DNA from: an uncultured Hyphomicrobiales bacterium
GTDB taxonomy: Bacteria; Pseudomonadota; Alphaproteobacteria; Rhizobiales; Beijerinckiaceae
Direction: 5' to 3'
Assembly: GCA_903932565.1 (NCBI GenBank)
Contig: CAIZGQ010000530.1
Location: 1 to 6,490, forward strand
DNA length: 6,490 nt
Part shown: positions 1-6,397 of the stretch, in pieces
Layout: each line of letters opens with the position of its first letter
How positions within the stretch are numbered: position 1 is the first letter of the stretch
Translations under genes and position numbers: made by a program
The notes under the pieces: model-generated
Database searches by the model: none
What the model saw: the letters and a program-made list of their open reading frames with translations, nothing else
Told to the model about the DNA's origin: nothing

Positions 1-2609
1 TCTTCTGCCCGCGTCATCGCCACATAGAGAAGGCGGCGATATTCTTGCGCCTGCTTGTCGCGTGCATCTTCGCGAAGATCGGTGAGTACTTGCGGGTCAC
101 TGTCTTTGGCCGCACTCCACGCCAGGAGAGGTTGGGAAAAGCTGTCTTCCAGTAAGAACAATTTGGGATCATGTCGCCCGCTTGGGGCCCCGCATGTGTC
201 TGGGAGGAACACAATCTTGGCTTCAAGCCCCTTGGCCGCATGCACAGTCATCACGCGAACAGCGTCGCTTGCAGCATCCATATCCCGTTTGATCTGCAGG
301 CCGCTCGCTGCAAAGCGGGAGAGAAACCCCGTCAGATTTGGGATATCTTCGCTCTCGTAGGCGAGTGCCTCATTCAGGAATTCATCCATCGCATCACTGG
401 CCTCGGGACCGAGCCGCGCCACAAGATCGCGCCGGCCATGGTCAGCCCCAAGCACACGCGCATAAAATTGGAATGGCGACAGCGTGCCTGCAAGCTTCTG
501 CCACGTGGCGAGGCGCTGGGCCGCAAGGCGGTGGGCTGGTGTATCCGATGCGTCCAGGGCCACGCGCAAAGAGGCCGTCCGCTGCGGGGCCAATTGAAGA
601 AGATCATCGTCGTCGAGGCCAATGAGCGGTGACTTGAGCACGCAGGCGAGGGTCAGATCATCGTCCGGCAACAGACATGTTTGACCAAGCGCAGTCAGAT
701 CCTGCACGGCAATATGCTGGGCAAGTTTGAGGCGATCTGCGCCTGCAACAGGAACCCCTGCTTCCTTCAGGGCTCGATTGATCGCTTCAAAGAAAGGCCC
801 GCGTGTTCGAACCAAAATCAGAATGTCGCCACCATGGATCCGACGGGGCGTGTTGCCATCATGGACGACATCGGGGGAGGTTGGCGACAGAAACCCCGCA
901 ATCACCTGCGCGATTCGCTTGGCGACAATGACGGGCGGATCTTGTTTTTGCAGCAGGTCGAGTGGCAGCCGCCAATCTTCGGGCGTCGTTATGTCCGCCA
1001 GCCCCTGCAGCGGCCATATCTCCACGAGGCCCGGCAGCTTGGCTTTCCACGCCTCGTGCACGGTTGGCGCTGTGTCCGATGACAGTCCCTTGCGGTTGGC
1101 CTCAATGGCGAACACCTTATCGATCTGGTCAAGCACAGCCGCAGATGAGCGAAACGAGACTTTCAAGCCAACTTCTTCGAATGCGATGCCAGCATCGTCG
1201 TGCCGCTTTTTGAAACGGCCCTTCATCTCATTGAATTGGTGAGGGGCGGCCCCTTGAAACGAATAGATCGATTGCTTGTCATCGCCGACTGCAAAGAATG
1301 TTCGGTTGGCACGGCGCGCGCCAGCACCCGACAGGAAGTCGGTTGTCAGGGCTTGCAGGATATTCCACTGCTGCGGCGAAGTATCTTGTGCTTCATCGAC
1401 AAGAATATGATCAATGCCGGCATCAAGCTTGTAGAGAACCCATGCGGCATCGGCGCGCTCCAGCAAATGTGCCGTGCGCTCAATCAAATCGTCAAAATCG
1501 AGTAACCCTCTGTGGCGTTTCGCACGTTCATAAACTGAGAAGATTGCATTGGTGACGTCGAGGAGCGCCGTGCTGCGGTTAAGGAGTCGAAAGGTGGCGT
1601 CTCGCTGCTTTGACGCGAGAACCCGCGTTGCCTCAGTTTCCAGCTCCTGCAACAGATCAGGGAACTTTTTCTGCAGCGGGGCGGTGACAAGGCTCTTCTT
1701 GATCGTGCCGGTTTTTGTCAGAAAGACAGCGCGATAGTTTGCCACGCGTTGATGATCTTCGGTCGCCGATATCGCAGCACGGATTGCATCGCCGAGATTT
1801 TGGTCCGCCTTCGAGCCCGTTTGCAGCATCGCGACCAAATCCGGCCAGCGCGACCTTGGGATGCCACCATCCAGCACGTCGCGAGTGAGATCGTCCTGGG
1901 TGAGATCGGGATCAAGGCCAAGGCGAGCAGCAAGAGCCTGCCGATACCGCGCGCTCGTGGCATTGCCCTGCAGCGATTGGAGAATGAGGTGGCGATGGTG
2001 CAACGCCTCATTCAGGAGCTCGTCGAACCCGGATGCGCCGGTTTCACGCGCAAGGATGCGCACACTGTCGGCCAGCAGGCTGTGGGGCGCTGAGGCTGCG
2101 CTCTCCAGCGTGTCGCGCCGTGCCTGCGCCATGAAGTCGGTTTTGCGCCGGTCATCGATGACTTCAAACCCGGCGGCGACATTGGCCTCAAACGGGAAAA
2201 GATGCAGCAACCGCTCGCAGAACGCGTGGATCGTTTGAATTTTTAGCCCGCCGGGTGTCTCAACTGTTTTTGCAAACAGCCGCCGAGCCTGAAGCAGGTC
2301 ACTTGCGTCGGGATCTTCCGCGCCCGCGTTCAGAATGGCTCGCCGCAGGGCCTCGTCATCCAGGCGGGTCCAGTCGGCGAGCGTCTTGAAAACGCGGATC
2401 GACATGTTGGCGGCGGCGGCTTTTGTAAAGGTGAGGCAAAGGATGCGGGCAGGTGCCACGCCTTTGAGGAGCAGGCGCACCACGCGTTGCGTCAGCACAT
2501 AGGTTTTGCCCGAGCCCGCGTTCGCCGACACCCACGCCGAGGCTGCCGGATTTGAGGCTTTGTGCTGGAGGGCAGATACGCCACTGATGGACGATAAAGC
2601 TTCACTCAT
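1..2609 (-). CDS. addA: Double-strand break repair helicase AddA, N-terminal 869 residues (runs off left edge)
   Basis: AddA is the UvrD-like (superfamily 1A) helicase and nuclease subunit of the cytoplasmic AddAB complex, which unwinds and resects DNA ends to load RecA. I read the minus frame from ATG at 2609 codon by codon to the window edge and found no stop or frameshift. Visible motifs are Walker A (AGSGKT, Lys35), motif Ia (LTFTKAAAANM, 59-69), TIHAFC (126-131), LDFDDL (370-375), Walker B in VDEAQD (404-409), motif III GDDKQSIY (442-449), motif IV SFRSS (485-489), GDILILVRTR (about 594-603), motif V VHAAKGLEA (789-797) and motif VI RRLLYVAMTRAE ending at residue 869. The C-terminal RecB-type nuclease domain, expected in the roughly 300 residues still missing, lies outside the window. 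The start is fixed by the ATGA overlap with addB and by a GAAGG ribosome binding site (2619-2623) nine bases upstream. The identification is secure; completeness beyond the edge cannot be judged. Confidence 0.97.
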   Translation of the reverse strand, partial: MSEALSSISGVSALQHKASNPAASAWVSANAGSGKTYVLTQRVVRLLLKGVAPARILCLTFTKAAAANMSIRVFKTLADWTRLDDEALRRAILNAGAEDPDASDLLQARRLFAKTVETPGGLKIQTIHAFCERLLHLFPFEANVAAGFEVIDDRRKTDFMAQARRDTLESAASAPHSLLADSVRILARETGASGFDELLNEALHHRHLILQSLQGNATSARYRQALAARLGLDPDLTQDDLTRDVLDGGIPRSRWPDLVAMLQTGSKADQNLGDAIRAAISATEDHQRVANYRAVFLTKTGTIKKSLVTAPLQKKFPDLLQELETEATRVLASKQRDATFRLLNRSTALLDVTNAIFSVYERAKRHRGLLDFDDLIERTAHLLERADAAWVLYKLDAGIDHILVDEAQDTSPQQWNILQALTTDFLSGAGARRANRTFFAVGDDKQSIYSFQGAAPHQFNEMKGRFKKRHDDAGIAFEEVGLKVSFRSSAAVLDQIDKVFAIEANRKGLSSDTAPTVHEAWKAKLPGLVEIWPLQGLADITTPEDWRLPLDLLQKQDPPVIVAKRIAQVIAGFLSPTSPDVVHDGNTPRRIHGGDILILVRTRGPFFEAINRALKEAGVPVAGADRLKLAQHIAVQDLTALGQTCLLPDDDLTLACVLKSPLIGLDDDDLLQLAPQRTASLRVALDASDTPAHRLAAQRLATWQKLAGTLSPFQFYARVLGADHGRRDLVARLGPEASDAMDEFLNEALAYESEDIPNLTGFLSRFAASGLQIKRDMDAASDAVRVMTVHAAKGLEAKIVFLPDTCGAPSGRHDPKLFLLEDSFSQPLLAWSAAKDSDPQVLTDLREDARDKQAQEYRRLLYVAMTRAE
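2606..2609 (-). promoter_or_regulatory. ATGA stop/start overlap coupling addB and addA translation
   Basis: The addB stop TGA (2608-2606) and the addA start ATG (2609-2607) share bases as ATGA. A GAAGG sequence at 2619-2623 lies inside the last addB codons. This arrangement usually couples translation of the second gene to termination on the first. Ribosomes halted at the amber codon in addB would not reach this point, so addA translation may be reduced. Confidence 0.85.
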
Positions 2610-3370
2610 GCCTCACCGCCTTCTGATCCGGCCGACCATTCCTTCATCCGCGAGAGATGATCATAGGAATTGAAAGCATGGATAAATTGCGGAAATGGCC
2701 GTGGCACATAGGCTGTTTCCGGTTGGCGAAATTGATTGAGCAGTTCGAGAAGGCCTTTCTCATGCTCTGCGAGCAATTGCGCCAAGCTGCGCTCCTTGCC
2801 GTCAATCGGAGCGATCTTGAACTCATCGCCTGCAAAGACGCCGACATGTACCGCTTCGCTGACATCAGCCGGGGCCTTCGCACAGCCGAATGCACCGCGC
2901 TCGATCATCAACGCTTCCAGCGGCATTTGTGGTGCAAACCCGGCCGCGATCACTTTGTTCGTGGGAATGGACCCGCTTTTAAAATCGAGCAGCGCGTAGG
3001 TGCCATCAATCCGATGTTCAATTCGGTCGGCCGTGCCGGTGAGTTGAAAGGTGCTGCCGTCGGCAAGTTGAACGCCAAGACGTCCATACGTCTCCACGTG
3101 AATCGCCGTGAGCTGATGCCGCCGGGCCTGTTCAAACGCGAGAAAGGCAGTCAGGCATCGCTCAATGCGGGGCCAGTGGAAGGCGCGCCATTCGGCATTG
3201 GCGAGCATGGGCGCAAGGCGGTCTTCGGCAATGCTGCGGATCAGCGCCATTGCATCCGGGGGCCAACTGCCGAGCGGTACATCTTTTGTGAATTCAGCAA
3301 GAATGCCATGCAGCTCAGTGCCAACTTCGCGCGCACCCATGGCAATCCCAATCGGCTCCATGGGCAGCAA
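2606..3370 (-). CDS. addB: AddB C-terminal part: PD-(D/E)XK nuclease domain, downstream of the amber codon
   Basis: This frame is the RecB-family nuclease domain of AddB. In whole-locus numbering the active-site pattern is complete: His835 in GTELHGILAEF, Asp929 in LTGTADRIE, Asp943 and Lys945 in LLDFKSG, and Gln962 in APQMPLEA. The C-terminus (YDHLSRMKEWSA) matches the usual AddB end. There is no cluster of C-terminal cysteines; the only cysteines here are about residues 886 and 977, so the 4Fe-4S staple known from Bacillus subtilis AddB appears absent. If translated separately, the possible starts are TTG at 3370 or ATG at 3361, but neither has a Shine-Dalgarno sequence upstream, so independent expression is doubtful. 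The listed start is therefore the first possible codon and not a supported one; the biologically natural reading continues from the upstream frame. The TGA stop overlaps the addA ATG. Confidence 0.8.
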   Translation of the reverse strand: MLPMEPIGIAMGAREVGTELHGILAEFTKDVPLGSWPPDAMALIRSIAEDRLAPMLANAEWRAFHWPRIERCLTAFLAFEQARRHQLTAIHVETYGRLGVQLADGSTFQLTGTADRIEHRIDGTYALLDFKSGSIPTNKVIAAGFAPQMPLEALMIERGAFGCAKAPADVSEAVHVGVFAGDEFKIAPIDGKERSLAQLLAEHEKGLLELLNQFRQPETAYVPRPFPQFIHAFNSYDHLSRMKEWSAGSEGGEA

Positions 3371-3418
3371 GTGCAGAATGAACTCGGCGTAAATCGCATA
3401 AGGGTCACGCCGCAGCGT

Positions 3419-3421
3419 CTA
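3419..3421 (-). other. In-frame amber (TAG) codon inside addB
   Basis: On the minus strand the reading ...CGC ATT TAG ACG CTG CGG... gives R-I-stop-T-L-R. The codon starting at 3370 in the downstream fragment is exactly 17 codons after the TAG, so both halves share one frame. In AddB homologues a glutamate is usual at this position, one base change away. The stop lies between the helicase-like body and the nuclease domain. Among the other complete gene ends in the window, cold-shock gene and addB end in TGA and the nucleotidyltransferase ends in TAA; none uses TAG. Confidence 0.93.
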
Positions 3422-5812
3422 AATGCGCGTCACACTCAGGCGGGTCGGGCGCAGCGCGAGCGCGGGCGTTGGCGCAGGGCGCGCGATGCTGTGCAATGCG
3501 CTGGGCTGGTCAATCAGTTGCGCCACTTGCAAGCTGCGTTGCCCACGCGCGCGGCACGCATTCCAGTGAGCCTCGCCCGCCAACGCAGCCATGCGTTGCA
3601 GGAAGCGGCTTGGCACTGTGGGCGTTCCCCCGCGTTTGGCAGCGCGTGAAATGACGACACGCGGTGCGCCCATCGCCTGAACAAAATCATGGGCCGTCTG
3701 GCCGATGCGACGTTCAGGTGGCGAAAGTCCAAGTGCCGCCCGCATGGGGCGATTGAGAAAGGCGTCGGTGCCAGCCTGTGGCGGCCAGACCGTTTCATCA
3801 AGACCCCCAAGGAGGATCACATCAGCGGTGAGGAGGCGCGCTTCGAGAAGGCCGAGAATTTTGAGGCGCGGATGGCTGCGCGTGGGGCCGCGCACGACAG
3901 TCTCGCGCGACATGGAGTCGAAAAAGGCCGCGTAATCTGCGCCATCAAATGTCGGACCATAGGCAGCAGATTGCGTAATTTCATCAAACAGGCTGGCGAG
4001 GGCCTCTGCAGACTCGTCATCCTGCCAGGCATCGTCAGGGTCTTCATTAGTCGTGGCTGCCATGATCGCGGATTGGTGTGCCGCGACCCAACGGTCAAGG
4101 CTTTGCGGTGCGTTGGTTGCCGCGAGTGCGCGCCACTCTGTCAAGGCAGCATCGAGCCGGGTGAGGAGCAGTTCGACGGCATCCCAATCGTCATCGCAGA
4201 TGGCTTTGCGCGCCGGATGCGCATGTCGTTCGTCTGCCGCTTGACGCGCGGCATCGATGAGATCTGAAACGACGTGGGTATCCGGCAAGACCGTCCGCAA
4301 CAGGCCAATTTCCAGATTCGATTTGATCTGCGTGAGGCGAGCGCGTGAAAATCCAAAGTGGGCAGCCGGATGTTCAAGAAGTGCCAACACATCGTGCGGA
4401 TTGCGAACGCCGCGCTCGATGCGAAGAACAAGCCGCGCCAGGGTGCCGAAGGATAAATTGGCCAATGGCTCGCCGCCCGAATCGTCAATCTCGATTCCCC
4501 ATCGGGCGAGATCCGCGCGAACACGCTTGGCCAGCGCGCGGTCAGGCGTGATCAGCGCAGCCGTTGCATCGGGTTGCTCAAGAACCTCCCGCAAATGAAT
4601 GGCCAAGGCTAGCGCTTCTTCGCGCTCGTCGGCGGCCTCGATCAACGTGACGCCATCCAGAGCAAGAGAAAGATCATGTTGCGCGGCTTCGTCGCGTGCA
4701 AAAGACAACCAGCGGTCTGTTGCTTCTGACGGGATAAACGCCTCGCCTAGAAATTTGGTCCGTGCGAACAGGGCCGGCGTCGCAGTGCCAATTGCCTTTA
4801 CCTCAGCGCGCGTCACGCCCAGTTGTGGCAGCAAGCGAAACAGCGCCGCCTGTGGGTGGCCAGCCGCTGTCTGTGTGTGACCGTCATCCGTGTGTCCGAT
4901 GAGGGACCATGCGGCCTCATCCAGCGACAGGTCGAGGCCCGGCAGCACGATTGCACCGCGCGGAGCCTTGGCAATGGCAGCCAGAAGTCGTGCTGTTGCC
5001 CGATTTGTGCCGGTCGAACCGATGGCAATCACAGGCTTATTATCCAACCCCGTTGCCAGACGCAGTGCTTCGCGCTCGGCAAGCTGGGCTTGGCGTCGCG
5101 CCTGCTCGACAAAGCCGCGCTCATCAAGATGGGCCGGCCAATGTTGCGCTGCGATCCGCAGAAACGTCGTCGTCAGGCTCCAGTAGCGGTCATATTCTTC
5201 GGGCGCCAGATGATCGAGTGCGGACCAGTCGATATCCTCGATGATGATCTCGTCAATCAAGGCTGCAAGATCACCGGACAGATGCCACGCCTGAACGGGC
5301 GAGGGTGCAACGAGCAGCGCTTCCGGCTCGGTGTCGGAACTGCGTGTCAGCTGCGCCTGCTGCAGTGCCTTGCTCCACGCCAGCACAAGCTGCGACAGGA
5401 CAAGGCGGCGCTCCAGCGAGGAAATCCCCAGCGGCAAATCAGCCGCGAACAGGTCGTTGTTTTCGGACAGGTTGAAAATCAGATTGGTCTCAATCCCCTC
5501 CATCTGGCCGAGCGGGACAATGCGCGGCAGAAGGGCTGTGGCAAAGGGGAGGTGTCGACAGAGTTCGCCAGCGAGCGCGCGGGCTGCACGGCGCGTCGGC
5601 ACATAAATTGTGGCATCCGAAAAGCCGAGGGGATCAAGCCGATTGGGGAACCCTGTGACAATGTCGCCATGGACAAGCGCAGCCGCGAATGCCGGCAGAA
5701 ACGCAACGCCGGGCGGAATGGAAAAGACATGGGACTGGCGCAGGTCGAGACCCCCGTGCTTCGCACCTTCGAAACAGATTTGAACGATGCGTGAATCCCA
5801 GTTTGACTTCAA
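3419..5812 (-). CDS. addB: AddB N-terminal part: helicase-like region, 797 residues, ends at premature TAG
   Basis: This open frame covers the inactivated helicase-like body of AddB. Near the N-terminus, SIPPGVAFLPA (31-41) sits where active helicases have a Walker A motif, and there is no GxGKT, as is usual for alphaproteobacterial AddB. Other family landmarks are YVPTRRAARAL (70-80), LLPRIVPLG (94-102), AIGSTGTNRATARLL (263-277), VLPGLDLSLDEAAW (289-302), GHPQAALFRLLPQLG (in the 310-335 region), GGLDETVWPP (669-678), PERRIGQTAHDF (699-710) and GGTPTVPSRFLQR (728-740). The product as read would lack the whole nuclease domain. The start is uncertain: the only standard start codon in frame before the conserved part is TTG at 5812, with no clear ribosome binding site. 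An upstream in-frame TGA at about 5876-5878 limits any extension. A CTG at about 5743, six bases after GGGGT, is a weaker alternative. Confidence 0.88.
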   Translation of the reverse strand: MKSNWDSRIVQICFEGAKHGGLDLRQSHVFSIPPGVAFLPAFAAALVHGDIVTGFPNRLDPLGFSDATIYVPTRRAARALAGELCRHLPFATALLPRIVPLGQMEGIETNLIFNLSENNDLFAADLPLGISSLERRLVLSQLVLAWSKALQQAQLTRSSDTEPEALLVAPSPVQAWHLSGDLAALIDEIIIEDIDWSALDHLAPEEYDRYWSLTTTFLRIAAQHWPAHLDERGFVEQARRQAQLAEREALRLATGLDNKPVIAIGSTGTNRATARLLAAIAKAPRGAIVLPGLDLSLDEAAWSLIGHTDDGHTQTAAGHPQAALFRLLPQLGVTRAEVKAIGTATPALFARTKFLGEAFIPSEATDRWLSFARDEAAQHDLSLALDGVTLIEAADEREEALALAIHLREVLEQPDATAALITPDRALAKRVRADLARWGIEIDDSGGEPLANLSFGTLARLVLRIERGVRNPHDVLALLEHPAAHFGFSRARLTQIKSNLEIGLLRTVLPDTHVVSDLIDAARQAADERHAHPARKAICDDDWDAVELLLTRLDAALTEWRALAATNAPQSLDRWVAAHQSAIMAATTNEDPDDAWQDDESAEALASLFDEITQSAAYGPTFDGADYAAFFDSMSRETVVRGPTRSHPRLKILGLLEARLLTADVILLGGLDETVWPPQAGTDAFLNRPMRAALGLSPPERRIGQTAHDFVQAMGAPRVVISRAAKRGGTPTVPSRFLQRMAALAGEAHWNACRARGQRSLQVAQLIDQPSALHSIARPAPTPALALRPTRLSVTRI

Positions 5813-6058
5813 GCCGAGAGCGTCGCTGAAATCCTTGGCATTCCGGGATATGGCTGCGGCATCTGGATCTTTGGGTCACGCAGCGTCCTGGTGGCCCATG
5901 CTGCGTCAAGGGCGACGCCACCCTTGGCCTTGTTGCGGCCGCGATTGTCCCTTATGTTTGATTAATCGACTTTGGCCGACGACTTGGCCCGCAACTGACC
6001 GACCGCATGCACTGCTGTGGTCCGTGCTGCTGACGACCCTCCCAAGACGATATTCATC

Positions 6059-6074
6059 GGTGCATTCGTGCACC
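6059..6074 (+). promoter_or_regulatory. Perfect hairpin/palindrome with TTCG loop upstream of the cold-shock gene
   Basis: The arms GGTGCA (6059-6064) and TGCACC (6069-6074) are exact reverse complements around the loop TTCG (6065-6068). It ends 19 bases before the AGGA ribosome binding site. If it is within the transcript it would form a compact stem-loop in the 5' leader; if it lies at the promoter it could be a dimeric protein site. The sequence shows the symmetry only; function is inferred. It is not followed by a T tract, so it is not an intrinsic terminator. Confidence 0.55.
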
Positions 6075-6093
6075 TCATAATATACTCGACGAC

Positions 6094-6097
6094 AGGA
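6094..6097 (+). promoter_or_regulatory. Ribosome binding site of the cold-shock gene
   Basis: AGGA lies seven bases before the ATG at 6105, a normal spacing, and supports that start over any other in-frame codon. Confidence 0.75.
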
Positions 6098-6104
6098 TAC
6101 TCCC

Positions 6105-6314
6105 ATGGCTACGGGAACAGTGAAGTGGTTTAACGCAGAAAAAGGCTACGGCTTCATTCAGCCGGACGACGGCAGCCGAGACGTGTTCGTGCACATCAGT
6201 GCGGTGGAACAGTCTGGCATGCGCGCCCTGAATGAAGGTCAGCGCATCAACTTCGATGTGACGCCCGACCGTCGCACGAACAAGTCTTCTGCCACCAACC
6301 TTACCGCAGCGTGA
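6105..6314 (+). CDS. CspA-family cold-shock protein
   Basis: This is a complete 69-residue single-domain cold-shock protein, a five-stranded OB-fold that binds single-stranded RNA and DNA and acts in the cytoplasm as an RNA chaperone. It begins MATGTVKWFNAEKGYGFIQP and has the RNP1 motif KGYGFI (13-18), the RNP2 motif VFVHI (27-31), and the conserved aromatic residues Trp8, Phe9, Phe17, Phe28 and His30. Its length matches the family (about 65-75 residues). The C-terminal half (NEGQRINFDV, then DRRTNKSSATNL) is of the alphaproteobacterial type. The start is supported by AGGA at 6094-6097. It is transcribed away from addB and toward the nucleotidyltransferase, and it has its own terminator, so it is a single-gene unit. 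Paralogues are common in this class and the sequence does not tell whether this copy is induced by cold, stationary phase or neither. Confidence 0.97.
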   Translation: MATGTVKWFNAEKGYGFIQPDDGSRDVFVHISAVEQSGMRALNEGQRINFDVTPDRRTNKSSATNLTAA

Positions 6315-6330
6315 GCTGAAGCCAGCTCGC
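6311..6330 (+). repeat. Inverted repeat (hairpin) overlapping the cold-shock stop codon
   Basis: GTGAGCTG (6311-6318) pairs with CAGCTCGC (6323-6330) around the loop AAGC: eight pairs including one G-U. The TGA stop (6312-6314) is inside the 5' arm. No T tract follows, so it is not a terminator. It could protect the 3' end of the short mRNA or affect termination; this is inference. Confidence 0.5.
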
Positions 6331-6353
6331 ACGTCTTGCGGGGTGATTGGAAG

Positions 6354-6378
6354 CCCCGGCTCACCGCCGGGGTTTTTT
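6354..6378 (+). terminator. Intrinsic (Rho-independent) terminator of the cold-shock gene
   Basis: A perfect seven-pair GC-rich stem, CCCCGGC (6354-6360) and GCCGGGG (6366-6372), encloses the loop TCACC and is followed by six T residues (6373-6378). On the minus strand the hairpin has no downstream T tract, so it should act mainly on plus-strand transcripts and would not clearly stop transcription arriving from the nucleotidyltransferase. Confidence 0.93.
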
Positions 6379-6397
6379 GTTGCGCTGACGTTCGCTT

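Larger units (their letters stand above)
2606..5812 (-). pseudogene. addB: addB, whole locus: AddB helicase-nuclease subunit interrupted by one in-frame amber codon
   Basis: AddB is the partner of AddA: an inactivated-helicase scaffold, involved in end binding and Chi recognition in studied homologues, with a C-terminal nuclease. Read in one frame from 5812 to 2606 the locus is 1068 codons long with a single TAG at codon 798. That is close to the usual size of about 1000 residues. The sequence on both sides of the TAG is continuous AddB: PTRLSVTRI, then the stop, then TLRRDPYAIYAEF. The family normally has an LSVT-x-I-E-x-x-x-x-DPYAIYA stretch here, so the TAG most likely replaces a glutamate codon (GAG to TAG, one base). 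No frameshift or other stop was found. The locus is therefore either a recent pseudogene, a sequencing error in an intact gene, or a gene with stop read-through. Loss of AddB would also disturb addA, whose start overlaps the addB stop. Confidence 0.9.
5813..6104. other. Intergenic region between divergent addB and cold-shock gene; no gene seen
   Basis: This stretch of about 290 bases holds no coding frame that resembles a protein on either strand. It must carry the promoter of the plus-strand cold-shock gene and probably one for addB. It is long enough for an extended cold-shock leader RNA. Visible elements are an inverted repeat CAAGGG/CCCTTG at 5907-5912 and 5921-5926, an 8-base palindrome GCGGCCGC at 5935-5942, the TTCG-loop hairpin at 6059-6074, and AT-rich TATACT at 6081-6086. 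The TATACT resembles a -10 box, but it would give a leader of only about 15 bases and has no good -35 partner. I cannot assign a promoter with confidence. Confidence 0.6.

Noticed and set aside
3371..3418. Possible frameshift or small insertion as the cause of the broken addB.
   Set aside because: The 16 codons between the TAG and the next start codon translate in the same frame to typical AddB residues (DPYAIYAEF), so only one codon is changed.
2657..3649. A 330-codon open frame on the plus strand.
   Set aside because: It lies antisense to addB in a region whose minus strand clearly encodes conserved AddB, shows no recognisable domain, and is explained by the GC-rich codon structure of the opposite strand.
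4823..5794. A 323-codon open frame on the plus strand.
   Set aside because: It is the antisense shadow of the AddB N-terminal region, with low-complexity composition and no family signature.
5907..5926. Inverted repeat CAAGGG/CCCTTG as a terminator or riboswitch.
   Set aside because: The stem is only six pairs with an eight-base loop, no T tract follows on either strand, and nothing else supports a function.
6081..6086. TATACT as the -10 box of the cold-shock promoter.
   Set aside because: There is no matching -35 element at 16-18 bases upstream and the leader would be only about 15 bases; it is mentioned only as an AT-rich element.
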